Of a DNA stretch of 19,018 nt, positions 8,504-15,080 are shown one piece after another (within the stretch, counting starts at the first letter, position 1; each line of letters begins with the position of its first letter). The stretch is taken from the NCBI GenBank assembly GCA_043808035.1, contig JAZDFH010000025.1, positions 1 to 19,018 of the forward strand. Reading direction: 5' to 3'. A program made the translations under genes and the position numbers. The notes beneath the pieces are model-generated. The model did not search any database. It was not told the DNA's origin and worked only from the letters and a program-made list of their open reading frames with translations. The DNA comes from JAZDFH01 sp043808035 (GTDB lineage Bacteria > Patescibacteriota > Minisyncoccia > UBA6257 > Colwellbacteraceae).

Positions 8504-8761
8504 TTATCGTCGCTTATATCGTAATATAAAATAGATTCCGACAAGAATCATAAAAAGTGCTGATGTGCTATCCCACCGAATCAAATTCCAAAGATAAATA
8601 AATGGCGTAGGTTTTGTAAAAGCAAAGAGTCCAATGATGACAATGATGAGCGCAATCACATTACGTTGGGTCGATCGTTCAGGACTATCTTCTCTTACCT
8701 TATTTATAATTGATCGGAAAAAGTTATTTGTTATTTGTTGTATTTCTGATAATTTCTTCAT
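8504..8761 (-). CDS. Small membrane protein with two predicted helices
   Basis: Function not recognised. The 85-residue protein begins with a charged, probably helical cytoplasmic segment (MKKLSEIQQITNNFFRSI). Two hydrophobic stretches follow, about 35-50 (NVIALIIVIIGLFAF) and 65-80 (ALFMILVGIYFIL), and it ends in the basic tail RYKRR. The positive-inside rule puts both ends in the cytosol. The ATG at 8761 is preferred because a promoter lies directly before it. An ATG at 8824 would add 21 residues across that promoter and is less likely. It is the first gene of a transcript with the toast-rack protein, so the two may form a membrane complex, which is inference from position and membrane character only. 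Confidence 0.65.
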   Translation of the reverse strand: MKKLSEIQQITNNFFRSIINKVREDSPERSTQRNVIALIIVIIGLFAFTKPTPFIYLWNLIRWDSTSALFMILVGIYFILRYKRR

Positions 8762-8766
8762 GACGT

Positions 8767-8802
8767 ATTCTAATTGTACGATATGGTTAAAAGTGATAGC
8801 AA
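8767..8802 (-). promoter_or_regulatory. Promoter of the small membrane protein - toast-rack - tkt operon
   Basis: Reading the minus strand, TTGCTA (8802-8797) is followed after 18 nt by TACAAT (8778-8773). A second hexamer, TAGAAT (8772-8767), abuts it and is 5 nt from the ATG. Initiation from either would leave a leader of about 0-5 nt. The -35 resembles the TTGCCT before the ROK kinase. Confidence 0.5.
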
Positions 8803-8836
8803 GGGAGTGGTGATAATCAAGCATAAAAAGAAGTGA

Positions 8837-8862
8837 TTTTGCGAGCAAAATTATGCATAATT
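8837..8862. repeat. Two abutting perfect palindromes
   Basis: TTTTGCGAGCAAAA (8837-8850, 6-bp arms with a 2-nt centre) is joined by a 2-nt overlap to AATTATGCATAATT (8849-8862, a perfect 14-bp palindrome). They lie 35-65 bp upstream of the -35 of the membrane-protein operon and downstream of the preceding gene's terminator, a suitable place for an operator. No known regulator site is recognised. Confidence 0.45.
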
Positions 8863-8892
8863 ATTCGACAATTAATGCTCATATTTTGTAAT

Positions 8893-8920
8893 AAAAAATC
8901 CGGATTACTCCGGATTTTTT
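8893..8920 (-). terminator. Rho-independent terminator of the eight-cysteine protein gene
   Basis: An 11-bp perfect stem (8893-8903 with 8910-8920), with core TCCGG/CCGGA flanked by A6 and T6 runs around a 6-nt loop. In minus orientation it lies 25 nt past the stop at 8946 and ends in a T tract. It could work in both directions, but only minus-strand transcription arrives here. Confidence 0.85.
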
Positions 8921-8945
8921 ATCTCCAAGTTTATTTTATACTATT

Positions 8946-9389
8946 TTACTGCGAACATGCACCGTTGTTACAACTCAACGGACAAGTGGCAGTTTCTTCA
9001 CTGGGAAGATAGTTATCATCTTCGCCAGCAACACAGGTCATCTCTTTGATGTTTTTACCATCCAAGCATTCATCAGATACAACCTGTTCATTACCGCTCT
9101 CATCAATATAAGTAACTTGTCCTTTCGTTGTCAGAGGATCATCGGCATCAATATCAGAGTCAACGCATGTTCGTGCAAGACATTGATTATCACTCCAAAT
9201 GCCTTTACAATATCGTTCTTCAAGAACGTTCATTGTTCGTTGTGCACGTTCCGCGCTGATTCGAGCTCTTTCTAACTCTTTTATCTTAATTTGATGTTGT
9301 ATGAGAACATAATAATCGACTGCAATTGCAACGACGAGAATGATGAGAACAATGGTTTCCCATGTGTTTTTTTGCTTTGTTTCTGACAT
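8946..9389 (-). CDS. Membrane-anchored eight-cysteine surface protein
   Basis: Function unknown. The 147-residue protein has a short N-terminus, one membrane helix (about 11-31, TIVLIILVVAIAVDYYVLI), and a charged helical stalk (33-60, likely coiled coil). The C-terminal region is acidic and holds eight cysteines (61, 70, 75, 108, 119, 136, 140, 145). An even cysteine count and the Asp-rich composition suggest an exported, disulfide-bonded domain. The spacing CVDSD...GxV...C...EMTC...C...C..GAC recalls a short Cys-rich repeat I associate with predicted surface proteins of archaea and CPR bacteria; that link is from memory. Basic residues flank both sides of the helix, so topology is not certain. 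It is monocistronic: promoter at 9435-9440, terminator at 8893-8920. Confidence 0.6.
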   Translation of the reverse strand: MSETKQKNTWETIVLIILVVAIAVDYYVLIQHQIKIKELERARISAERAQRTMNVLEERYCKGIWSDNQCLARTCVDSDIDADDPLTTKGQVTYIDESGNEQVVSDECLDGKNIKEMTCVAGEDDNYLPSEETATCPLSCNNGACSQ

Positions 9390-9434
9390 ATTATTTTATT
9401 TTTATTTCGATCTTTTTTGTTAGCTACTGTCTAT

Positions 9435-9440
9435 ATTATA
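9435..9440 (-). promoter_or_regulatory. Likely -10 of the eight-cysteine protein gene
   Basis: On the minus strand a perfect TATAAT stands 45 nt before the ATG at 9389, predicting an untranslated leader of about 39 nt. No convincing -35 is visible at 16-18 nt. Confidence 0.4.
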
Positions 9441-9640
9441 CACACTTAAACGGTGATAAAGTATAGTGCCTGTGGAAAAATATAAATGGAGGGAATCGTT
9501 ACCTTATATAAAGCTATGAGGATCTGCTCTATTTGAGCCATAAGGATGTAATATAAAACTTTTTTATTATAGTAATTCCCCCTGTGGATGAGATTACTTT
9601 AGGCTCTTCGTTTCTATGTTTCTGTGAGTGTATAGTGTTG
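9441..9640. promoter_or_regulatory. Divergent intergenic region upstream of nrdD: short repeats and hairpins
   Basis: No gene is supported here. It holds a direct repeat GTATAGTG..TGTGG (9461-9475 and 9630-9643). TGTGGAAAA (9471-9479) fits the degenerate DnaA box on the reverse strand, and the near match TGTGGATGA lies at 9583-9591. Three small stems are present: CCTTATA/TATGAGG (9502-9521, one G-T pair), GCTC/GAGC (9526-9538) and ATAAAA/TTTTAT (9553-9567). An inverted repeat AGTAAT/ATTACT (9571-9598) spans the second DnaA-like site. Each is short; together they suggest a control region for nrdD, not proven. Confidence 0.3.
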
Positions 9641-9649
9641 TGGTACAAT
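9641..9649 (+). promoter_or_regulatory. Extended -10 promoter of nrdDG
   Basis: TGGTACAAT is an extended -10 (TGn plus TACAAT) 33 nt before the nrdD ATG at 9683. The -35 region is poor, which an extended -10 can tolerate. The leader would be about 27 nt. Confidence 0.5.
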
Positions 9650-9682
9650 GCAAATGAAAAAACAACAAGTAAGCACTACTCA

Positions 9683-11944
9683 ATGACCAAAAAAACTGCA
9701 CTAAGTACCAAAAGCAATATTACGCAAATCTGTAAAAGGGATGGACGTATTGTTCCCTTTCATATTGAAAAAATAGCAGAAGCGGTTTTTAAAGCGATTG
9801 AGGCAGCACAAGAAATTGAGGAAGAGAAGGATCAGGAGGGAGCAGTTAAGCTGGTGACGGAAAACGTGGTGCAATCGTTGCGAAAAAAATTTCATGTTCG
9901 TTCTATCCCTGCTGTTGAAGAAATTCAAGATATTGTGGAAGAAGAACTTGTTAAAGCGAACCTTTTTAAGACAGCAAAAGCTTATATCATTTATCGCGAA
10001 CAACGGTCGAGAGTCCGTGAAGTAGAACACGCGTTAGCGAGTCCGAGTGAGATGGTTGATAAGTATTTAAACCAGGTTGATTGGAGAGTTCGAGAAAATA
10101 GTAATATGGGATATTCATTGCAAGGACTCAATAACCATATTGTCTCACTGATCAGTTCTCAATATTGGCTTAATCGTATCTATCCACAAGAAGTGCGTGA
10201 AGCGCATACAGAGGGAGATCTACATATCCATGACTTACAATTATTGGCTGCTTACTGTGGCGGATGGGATTTACAAGACCTCTTGATAAAGGGGTTTGGA
10301 GGAAATGTTGCAGGGAAGGTTCAATCAAAACCGCCAAAGCATTTTAGAACAGCGCTTGGTCAAGTCGTTAATTTTTTCTATACCTTGCAAGGAGAAGCTG
10401 CGGGTGCGCAGGCATTCTCGAATTTCGATACACTTTTAGCTCCTTTTATCAGATACGATGGGCTTGCTTTCAATGGAGTTAAACAATGTTTACAAGAGTT
10501 TTTATTTAACATGAATGTGCCGACAAGGGTTGGCTTTCAGACTCCATTTACGAACATTACTATGGACCTCGTTCCTGATAAATTGACAGGTGATAAGTCG
10601 GTTATTATTGGTGGGCAACCGCAAAAAGAAACTTATAAAGAGTTTCAAAAAGAGATGGATATGTTGAACAGTGCGTTCGCGGAAGTTATGCTTGAGGGTG
10701 ATGCAGCAGGTAAAGTATTTACTTTTCCAATACCGACATATAACATCACTTCTGATTTTGATTGGGACAATCCTGTTTTGGAGTCGGTCTGGAAAATGAC
10801 AGCAAAGTACGGCATTCCTTATTTCAGCAACTTTATAAATTCAGATATGAAGCCTGAAGATGCTCGAAGTATGTGTTGTAGGTTGCGTCTTGATAATCGT
10901 GAGTTGCGGCATAGAGGAGGAGGGCTTTTTTCAGCCAATCCGCTGACGGGGAGTATTGGTGTAGTAACAATTAATCTCCCTCGTATTGGTTATCTTGCGA
11001 CTACGAAAGAAGATTTTTTAAAACGTCTTGCATATTTGATGGACATTGCAAAAACATCATTAGTCATTAAAAGAAAAGCTATTGAAAAATTTACAGAACA
11101 AGGACTTTATCCGTACGCTAAAGATTTTTTGAAATCTATTAAGGATACCTTTGGACAATATTGGAGAAATCATTTTAACACGATTGGCATTTGCGGGATG
11201 AATGAAACGGCACTTAATTTTTTAGGAAAAGATAAAAATCTTGGTACTTCAGAAGGAAATGAATTTGCCAAAGAAGTTTTGGAGTTCATGAGAATGAGAT
11301 TGTTGAAATATCAGGAGGAGGAAGACAGTTTATTTAATTTAGAGGCAACTCCCGCAGAAAGTACTGCATACAGATTCGCTATAAAGGATAAAGAAAAATT
11401 TGCAGGTATTGTATGTGCAAACGAGAGTGCGTATCAGGAAATGGGAGCGGATCCATACTATACCAATTCAACACATTTGCCGGTTAATTATTCAGATGAT
11501 ATTTTCGACGTCCTTGATTTACAAGATGAATTGCAAACATTATATACTGGTGGGACAGTATTACATGTATTTTTAGGAGAACAGTTGCCAAATATCGAGG
11601 CAACCAAGGCGCTTGTTCGAAGAATAGCTGAAAATTATAAACTTCCGTATTATACGATCACACCGACCTTTAGTGTATGTCCCAAGCACGGCTATCTGTC
11701 GGGAGAAAAGCATTTTTGTTCCATATGTGATGAAGAAAATGGATACGTAGAAGGCATGGTTGTTGATGAAAAAAGACAAAAGTGTGAAGTATTTTCGAGA
11801 ATAGTCGGATATCTTCGCCCTGTGGATCAATGGAACAAAGGGAAAAAGGCAGAGTTTAAAGATAGACGAACATTTGATAAAAAGGTTAAAGATATATCTT
11901 CCGACACTTCTCAGAAAGTAAAAAAGGTTTCAGTTGCTCGATAA
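9683..11944 (+). CDS. nrdD: Anaerobic (class III) ribonucleoside-triphosphate reductase
   Basis: Makes deoxyribonucleotides from ribonucleoside triphosphates without oxygen, using a glycyl radical. The 753-residue protein starts with an ATP-cone regulatory domain (about 13-108, beginning CKRDGRIVPFHIEKI). The catalytic barrel carries AAYCGGWDL (Cys192) and MCCRLRLDNREL (Cys398/399), the expected radical/redox cysteines. Near the C-terminus are a zinc-type set, CPKH (666-669), CSIC (679-682) and Cys701, then RIVGYL with the radical Gly709. The layout is like Thermotoga-type enzymes. The ATG at 9683 gives MTKKTALSTKSN; an upstream in-frame GTG would add 33 Cys-rich residues and run through the promoter. 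A short basic tail follows the glycyl loop. The activase gene lies 21 nt downstream. It implies DNA synthesis under anoxia. Confidence 0.95.
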   Translation: MTKKTALSTKSNITQICKRDGRIVPFHIEKIAEAVFKAIEAAQEIEEEKDQEGAVKLVTENVVQSLRKKFHVRSIPAVEEIQDIVEEELVKANLFKTAKAYIIYREQRSRVREVEHALASPSEMVDKYLNQVDWRVRENSNMGYSLQGLNNHIVSLISSQYWLNRIYPQEVREAHTEGDLHIHDLQLLAAYCGGWDLQDLLIKGFGGNVAGKVQSKPPKHFRTALGQVVNFFYTLQGEAAGAQAFSNFDTLLAPFIRYDGLAFNGVKQCLQEFLFNMNVPTRVGFQTPFTNITMDLVPDKLTGDKSVIIGGQPQKETYKEFQKEMDMLNSAFAEVMLEGDAAGKVFTFPIPTYNITSDFDWDNPVLESVWKMTAKYGIPYFSNFINSDMKPEDARSMCCRLRLDNRELRHRGGGLFSANPLTGSIGVVTINLPRIGYLATTKEDFLKRLAYLMDIAKTSLVIKRKAIEKFTEQGLYPYAKDFLKSIKDTFGQYWRNHFNTIGICGMNETALNFLGKDKNLGTSEGNEFAKEVLEFMRMRLLKYQEEEDSLFNLEATPAESTAYRFAIKDKEKFAGIVCANESAYQEMGADPYYTNSTHLPVNYSDDIFDVLDLQDELQTLYTGGTVLHVFLGEQLPNIEATKALVRRIAENYKLPYYTITPTFSVCPKHGYLSGEKHFCSICDEENGYVEGMVVDEKRQKCEVFSRIVGYLRPVDQWNKGKKAEFKDRRTFDKKVKDISSDTSQKVKKVSVAR

Positions 11945-11965
11945 AAATTATTAAATAATTAAGAC

Positions 11966-12664
11966 ATGCGTATAGGAGGACTTCAAAAAAGTTCCTTACT
12001 TGACTATCCAGGGAAAATATCAGCTGTTATATTTACTATCGGTTGTAATTTTTGTTGCGGATTTTGTCATAATCAGGAGCTTATTATTGACTGTAGTGAA
12101 ACTTTCTATATAACAGAAGAAGCTTTTTTTTCTTTCCTCGATAGACGGAAGAAGTTGCTTGATGCAGTGGTAATTACAGGTGGAGAACCTACATTACAAA
12201 AGGATTTAATAGATTTTATAAGAAGAATTAAAGAAAAAGGTTTTTTAGTTAAACTTGATACAAATGGCACGAATCCGAGAGTTATGGAACGTCTTATTGG
12301 AAAGGGTATGATAGATTTCTATGCTATGGATATTAAACATAGGGTGGAAAAAGAGGCATACGAGTGTGTGACTGCGCGACCAATTGATATTACGGCAATC
12401 AATGAGAGTATAAGTCTGATACAAAACAGTGGAGCTGACTATGAATTTAGAACCACACTGATTGAAGGGCTACATACCTTTGAGGATGTAATATCTATAG
12501 CACAAACATTGAAGGGATCTCGTCGATATGTTCTACAAAAGTTTGTATCAAGAGAAGTCTTAAACGACTCGACGTATAAAAGTAAAAAGGCATTTTCTCA
12601 TAAACAGTTAACGGAATTAGCAAGATTGTGTTCAGATTTGGTGAAGGAGTGCACCATTCGTTAA
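11966..12664 (+). CDS. nrdG: Anaerobic ribonucleotide reductase activating protein (radical SAM)
   Basis: Reduces S-adenosylmethionine with a [4Fe-4S] cluster to place the glycyl radical on NrdD. The radical SAM triad CX3CX2C is Cys27, Cys31 and Cys34 in GCNFCCGFCHN. VVITGGEPTLQ is the SAM-binding GGE motif. The N-terminus MRIGGLQKSSLLDYPGK is the hallmark of the NrdG2-type activases, which fixes the ATG at 11966. The 232-residue length is normal for that subfamily. The GGAGGA at 11975-11980 lies inside this conserved coding segment, so it is not a ribosome site for a later start. It is co-transcribed with nrdD. The electron donor is unknown; the ferredoxin and FNR-like genes farther on are candidates by inference. 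Confidence 0.93.
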   Translation: MRIGGLQKSSLLDYPGKISAVIFTIGCNFCCGFCHNQELIIDCSETFYITEEAFFSFLDRRKKLLDAVVITGGEPTLQKDLIDFIRRIKEKGFLVKLDTNGTNPRVMERLIGKGMIDFYAMDIKHRVEKEAYECVTARPIDITAINESISLIQNSGADYEFRTTLIEGLHTFEDVISIAQTLKGSRRYVLQKFVSREVLNDSTYKSKKAFSHKQLTELARLCSDLVKECTIR

Positions 12665-12683
12665 AAAAATAATTTTTATTAAC
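12660..12683. terminator. AT-only inverted repeat between convergent stops
   Basis: GTTAA (12660-12664) and TTAAC (12679-12683) flank A-rich and T-rich halves, giving a nearly perfect 24-nt inverted repeat across the 18-nt gap between the nrdG and DUF3467 stops. With almost no G-C pairs it would be a weak terminator in either direction, although the minus side has A/T tracts. Confidence 0.3.
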
Positions 12684-12952
12684 TAAAATCCAATTTTTTT
12701 CTTGCCAGTTTCTGATTGAGCCGTTTTCGAGAGATCTGTTTTAAGTATTCCAAATTGTTTTTCGTAATCATTGACACATTGATTAAGCAGTAACGCCATT
12801 CGTTTTGCGTGTTGAGGTGTTACATAAAACTGACGTGCTTGGTTGCCGGAGATAATCATAAGTTGAAATAATTCTTCATCGAATCGGACAGTGGTATTTG
12901 TTATGATTTTTCCTTCTGGATCAAGGTTGATTTGTATTTTTTGTTCTTCCAT
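12683..12952 (-). CDS. DUF3467 family protein
   Basis: Small protein of unknown function found in many bacteria and archaea. It has 89 residues, starting MEEQKIQINLDPEG. The family core is clear: NTTVRFDEELFQLMI, then a YVTPQHAKRMALLL helix and the ending NDYEKQFGIL. The core matches the usual PxxAK...YE..FG pattern. A 20-residue polar tail ending KKKIGF follows. No membrane segment or catalytic motif is seen. The ATG at 12952 is 4 nt past the DHH gene's stop, so the two are coupled. Longer readings in this frame overlap the DHH gene and lack family similarity. It is the last gene of the pgk transcript. Confidence 0.8.
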   Translation of the reverse strand: MEEQKIQINLDPEGKIITNTTVRFDEELFQLMIISGNQARQFYVTPQHAKRMALLLNQCVNDYEKQFGILKTDLSKTAQSETGKKKIGF

Positions 12953-12956
12953 TTTT

Positions 12957-13799
12957 TTATCGTTTTGACGTCGAGACGACTTTCCATGGTAATTGATGCC
13001 CAAGTGGTAGTGAAAAACCTGCCGCGGCAACGTGTCCTCCTCCACCATATTGTTGCGCAAGTTTTGCGACGTCGACTGTACCGTTTGAGCGTAGTGAAAC
13101 ACGAATAAGATCTTTCTTTATTGACCATATGATACCGATTGAAAAATCTTTTTGCACAAGCGCATTGCCGATTTCTGAAGAAAGTACGGGAGAATTGACG
13201 GCGTATGCTTTGTGTTTTTCAAAAGTAACCAATTGTGCTTGGTTAATCAGTTTATGAATAATATGACTTTGATACAGCAGGATCGTTTTTCCTGCAATAA
13301 TGTGTTGTTTCCGCAGAGAATTTATTTCTATATCTTTGGCGAGCTTATCCCATTGGGAAAATGAGAATTGTTTTGCATCGAGCACGGCGGAAATTTCTTT
13401 TGTATAAGGAAGGAGAAATTTCCATAAATCTACGTCTTCAACATGACGAATAATTCGAGGCAATGATTCTTTCGGGAAAAAATATTTCCACGCAAGCACA
13501 CAACCCGAATGGTTTATATCGTATATTGCGTTAGGAAGACTTGTAAGCTTTTTTTCTGCGGTTATATGATGATCAATGACGATAAGGGAATCATTTTGTG
13601 CCAAAAGGCTTTGCATGATATCTTCGGAATAGCAAAAGTCTATGCAGTATATAGACTTATTTTTAAGGTCTGCAGGTATGGATTTTTGATGCTCAACGGG
13701 TAAATAATCCGCTTTATTTTTGAAGAATTTCCATGCAACCCATGCAGAAGTTTGTCCGTCAAGACAATTTTTATGATACAAAATTACTATTTTTTTCAT
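12957..13799 (-). CDS. DHH-family phosphoesterase with DHHA1 domain
   Basis: Predicted metal-dependent phosphodiesterase. Relatives cleave short oligoribonucleotides, pAp or cyclic dinucleotides, and the substrate here is not determined. The 280-residue protein has motif I HKNCLDG (Asp14), motif II CIDFCY (Asp54), motif III IDHH (Asp76-His78) and a motif IV candidate RHVEDVD (119-124). The DHHA1 domain ends in the substrate-binding YGGGGHVAAAGF (251-262). Motif I has a single Asp where NrnA/RecJ proteins have DxD, typical of the short NCxDG subgroup. The ATG at 13799 lies inside the pgk 3' end, giving a 29-bp overlap in another frame. No membrane segment is seen, so it should be cytosolic. 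Being encoded with Pgk may reflect genome compaction more than shared function. Confidence 0.82.
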   Translation of the reverse strand: MKKIVILYHKNCLDGQTSAWVAWKFFKNKADYLPVEHQKSIPADLKNKSIYCIDFCYSEDIMQSLLAQNDSLIVIDHHITAEKKLTSLPNAIYDINHSGCVLAWKYFFPKESLPRIIRHVEDVDLWKFLLPYTKEISAVLDAKQFSFSQWDKLAKDIEINSLRKQHIIAGKTILLYQSHIIHKLINQAQLVTFEKHKAYAVNSPVLSSEIGNALVQKDFSIGIIWSIKKDLIRVSLRSNGTVDVAKLAQQYGGGGHVAAAGFSLPLGHQLPWKVVSTSKR

Positions 13800-14874
13800 A
13801 TTTTTTTTTGGAATTTGCTATAGCTGTCATTGCAGGTAATTCTTTGCCTGATAAAAATTCAAGCATTGCACTGCCGCCTGTTGAAACGAAACCGAATTTA
13901 TCTTCGAGGTGCAGTGTTGTGATAACTTTTGTCGTATCGCCACCACCTATGATTGAAAATGCGTTCGATTTGGCAATTGTGCGTGCGATCTCATATGTTC
14001 CTTTCATAAATGGCTTTTCTTCAACAAGTCCCATTGGCCCCGCCCATATGATTGTTTTTGCTGTTTTTAGTATTGCATTATAGTGTTTGACCGTTGCAGG
14101 TCCGATGTCTAAAATTCTGTCGTCTTGTTTTACTTCATCTATGGGGAGAATAATTTTATTATCCCTTAATAACCGTTTAGCTGTTGTAAGCATTTTTTCA
14201 TCATAGATTGATGATCCGATATCAATACCTGCCGCTTTTTGAAGAGTTAATGCTGCACCTCCACCGAGCAGGATATAGTCTACTGCCGGTAAAAACTTTT
14301 CAATAACTCCAATTTTGTCGGAAATTTTTGTACCGCCAATAATCAACACGAACGGTGATTCCGCCTTTTTAAGTACTTTTTTGAGTATTGTAATTTCTTC
14401 TTTAAAGCGTGGTCCCAATTTGCTTGGTAGGAAGAGTGGGATGCCAACGTATGATGCTTGTCTCCGATGGCTTGTGGCGAAATCGTCATTTATATAAAAA
14501 TCGCCGAGTTCAGCTAATTCTTTTGCGAATGATTTACTGTTTTTTTCTTCACCCGGGAAGAATCGGATATTCTCACATAGGAAGATACTTCCTTTCTCTG
14601 CTTTTTGAATGAGTATTTTGGCTAATCGTAGATCTGAAATTGGCAAGAATCCGACAGATGTTCCCATGGCTTCTTGGAGTAGAGGTCGAAATGGCTGTAG
14701 ACTCAATTCTTTATCATAGCCCGTCGGGCGGCCACGATGACTTATTATGACAACTTTATTTGACGATTTTGCAATCGATTTGATCGTCTTGAGTACATTT
14801 TTGAATCGTACTGTTTCTTCAGCTTTTTTAATTGTTTTTATATCAAGATTTACTTGTACAATATATGTTTTCAT
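13771..14874 (-). CDS. pgk: Phosphoglycerate kinase, divergent 3-PG loop
   Basis: Transfers phosphate from 1,3-bisphosphoglycerate to ADP in glycolysis. The 367-residue protein is shorter than usual (about 390-415), mainly at the N-terminus. Retained landmarks are Arg23, SHRGRP (His46, Arg49), CENIRF (Arg104), DDFATSHRRQAS (Arg137), IIGGTKISDK (Lys183), GGGDTTK (310-316) and STGGSAMLEF. The substrate loop that normally reads RVDFNVP is QVNLDIK (7-13), so the Asp and Asn that contact 3-phosphoglycerate are exchanged. WNGPMG is WAGPMG (Ala278). The ATG at 14874 is supported by TATACT 6 nt before it; an upstream TTG adds six residues through that promoter. Its 3' end overlaps the DHH gene by 29 bp. 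Probably still a Pgk, but substrate contacts differ. Confidence 0.88.
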   Translation of the reverse strand: MKTYIVQVNLDIKTIKKAEETVRFKNVLKTIKSIAKSSNKVVIISHRGRPTGYDKELSLQPFRPLLQEAMGTSVGFLPISDLRLAKILIQKAEKGSIFLCENIRFFPGEEKNSKSFAKELAELGDFYINDDFATSHRRQASYVGIPLFLPSKLGPRFKEEITILKKVLKKAESPFVLIIGGTKISDKIGVIEKFLPAVDYILLGGGAALTLQKAAGIDIGSSIYDEKMLTTAKRLLRDNKIILPIDEVKQDDRILDIGPATVKHYNAILKTAKTIIWAGPMGLVEEKPFMKGTYEIARTIAKSNAFSIIGGGDTTKVITTLHLEDKFGFVSTGGSAMLEFLSGKELPAMTAIANSKKKYEKNSNFVS

Positions 14875-14880
14875 ATCTTT

Positions 14881-14886
14881 AGTATA
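14881..14886 (-). promoter_or_regulatory. -10 element 6 nt before the pgk start
   Basis: On the minus strand TATACT is followed by AAAGAT and ATG, the same geometry as at pgi, predicting a leaderless mRNA. The position 17 nt upstream (TTAGAA) is a poor -35. Confidence 0.5.
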
Positions 14887-14924
14887 TCGCAAAGAAAAAT
14901 TTTTTCTAAGAGCTTTTGGGAATA

Positions 14925-14956
14925 CACAAACTCCCCTTTTTTAAGGGGAGTTTGTG
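14925..14956. other. Perfect 14-bp hairpin upstream of pgk
   Basis: Positions 14925-14938 (CACAAACTCCCCTT) are the exact reverse complement of 14943-14956, around a TTTT loop (AAAA in the minus transcript). A further TTGG/CCAA pair could extend it after a 5-nt bulge. No T tract follows on either strand, so it is not a standard intrinsic terminator. It could be a processing site, an attenuator in the pgk leader, or the 3' structure of a small RNA or of the FNR operon mRNA. Confidence 0.75.
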
Positions 14957-15020
14957 CCAATAATCGGAGGCGGCAATTCTTAGTCGATAATGTGTCAATT
15001 AAAAATTACTGTGCACTCAC

Positions 15021-15060
15021 TAGTATTTATACTAATACTATAGTTTTTTTATTTTGTCAA
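15021..15060 (-). promoter_or_regulatory. Candidate promoter with overlapping palindromic operator
   Basis: On the minus strand a perfect TTGACA (15060-15055) is followed after 17 nt by TATTAG (15037-15032, a moderate -10). The perfect inverted repeat TAGTATTTATACTA (15021-15034) overlaps this -10, and another ATACTA abuts it at 15035-15040. A transcript would cross the hairpin at 14925-14956 and reach pgk with a leader of about 150 nt. Confidence 0.4.
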
Positions 15061-15065
15061 TAATA

Positions 15066-15080
15066 ACATAATGATTATCA
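15066..15080. promoter_or_regulatory. Fur-box-like site
   Basis: ACATAATGATTATCA matches the 7-1-7 ferric uptake regulator site (TGATAATnATTATCA) at 12 of 14 arm positions. It lies 12 nt past the FNR-like stop and 5 nt upstream of the TTGACA at 15055-15060. AT-rich DNA yields such matches by chance, and no fur gene is in view. Confidence 0.3.

Noticed and set aside
8762..8848. Longer form of the small membrane protein starting at 8824 or 8848
   Set aside because: The extension spans the TTGCTA/TACAAT promoter and reads as non-conserved-looking sequence; the MKKLSEI start is better placed.
9428..9445. Full NrdR box
   Set aside because: Only the central CTATAT..TATA resembles the consensus; the outer arms do not match and no second box lies at the usual distance of about 30 bp.
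9584..9682. N-terminal extension of nrdD from an upstream GTG
   Set aside because: It would add 33 Cys-rich residues with no family match and run through the extended -10 promoter.
11975..11980. GGAGGA as a Shine-Dalgarno sequence for a shorter nrdG
   Set aside because: It encodes the conserved IGGLQK N-terminus and no ATG/GTG in frame follows at a useful distance.
12901..13128. Basic ORF overlapping the DHH 3' end and DUF3467
   Set aside because: It lies in a third frame across two well-supported genes, is Arg/Lys-rich without any motif, and has no start signal.
14925..14956. Standard rho-independent terminator
   Set aside because: The stem is strong but no T tract follows on either strand, so it is listed as an unexplained hairpin.
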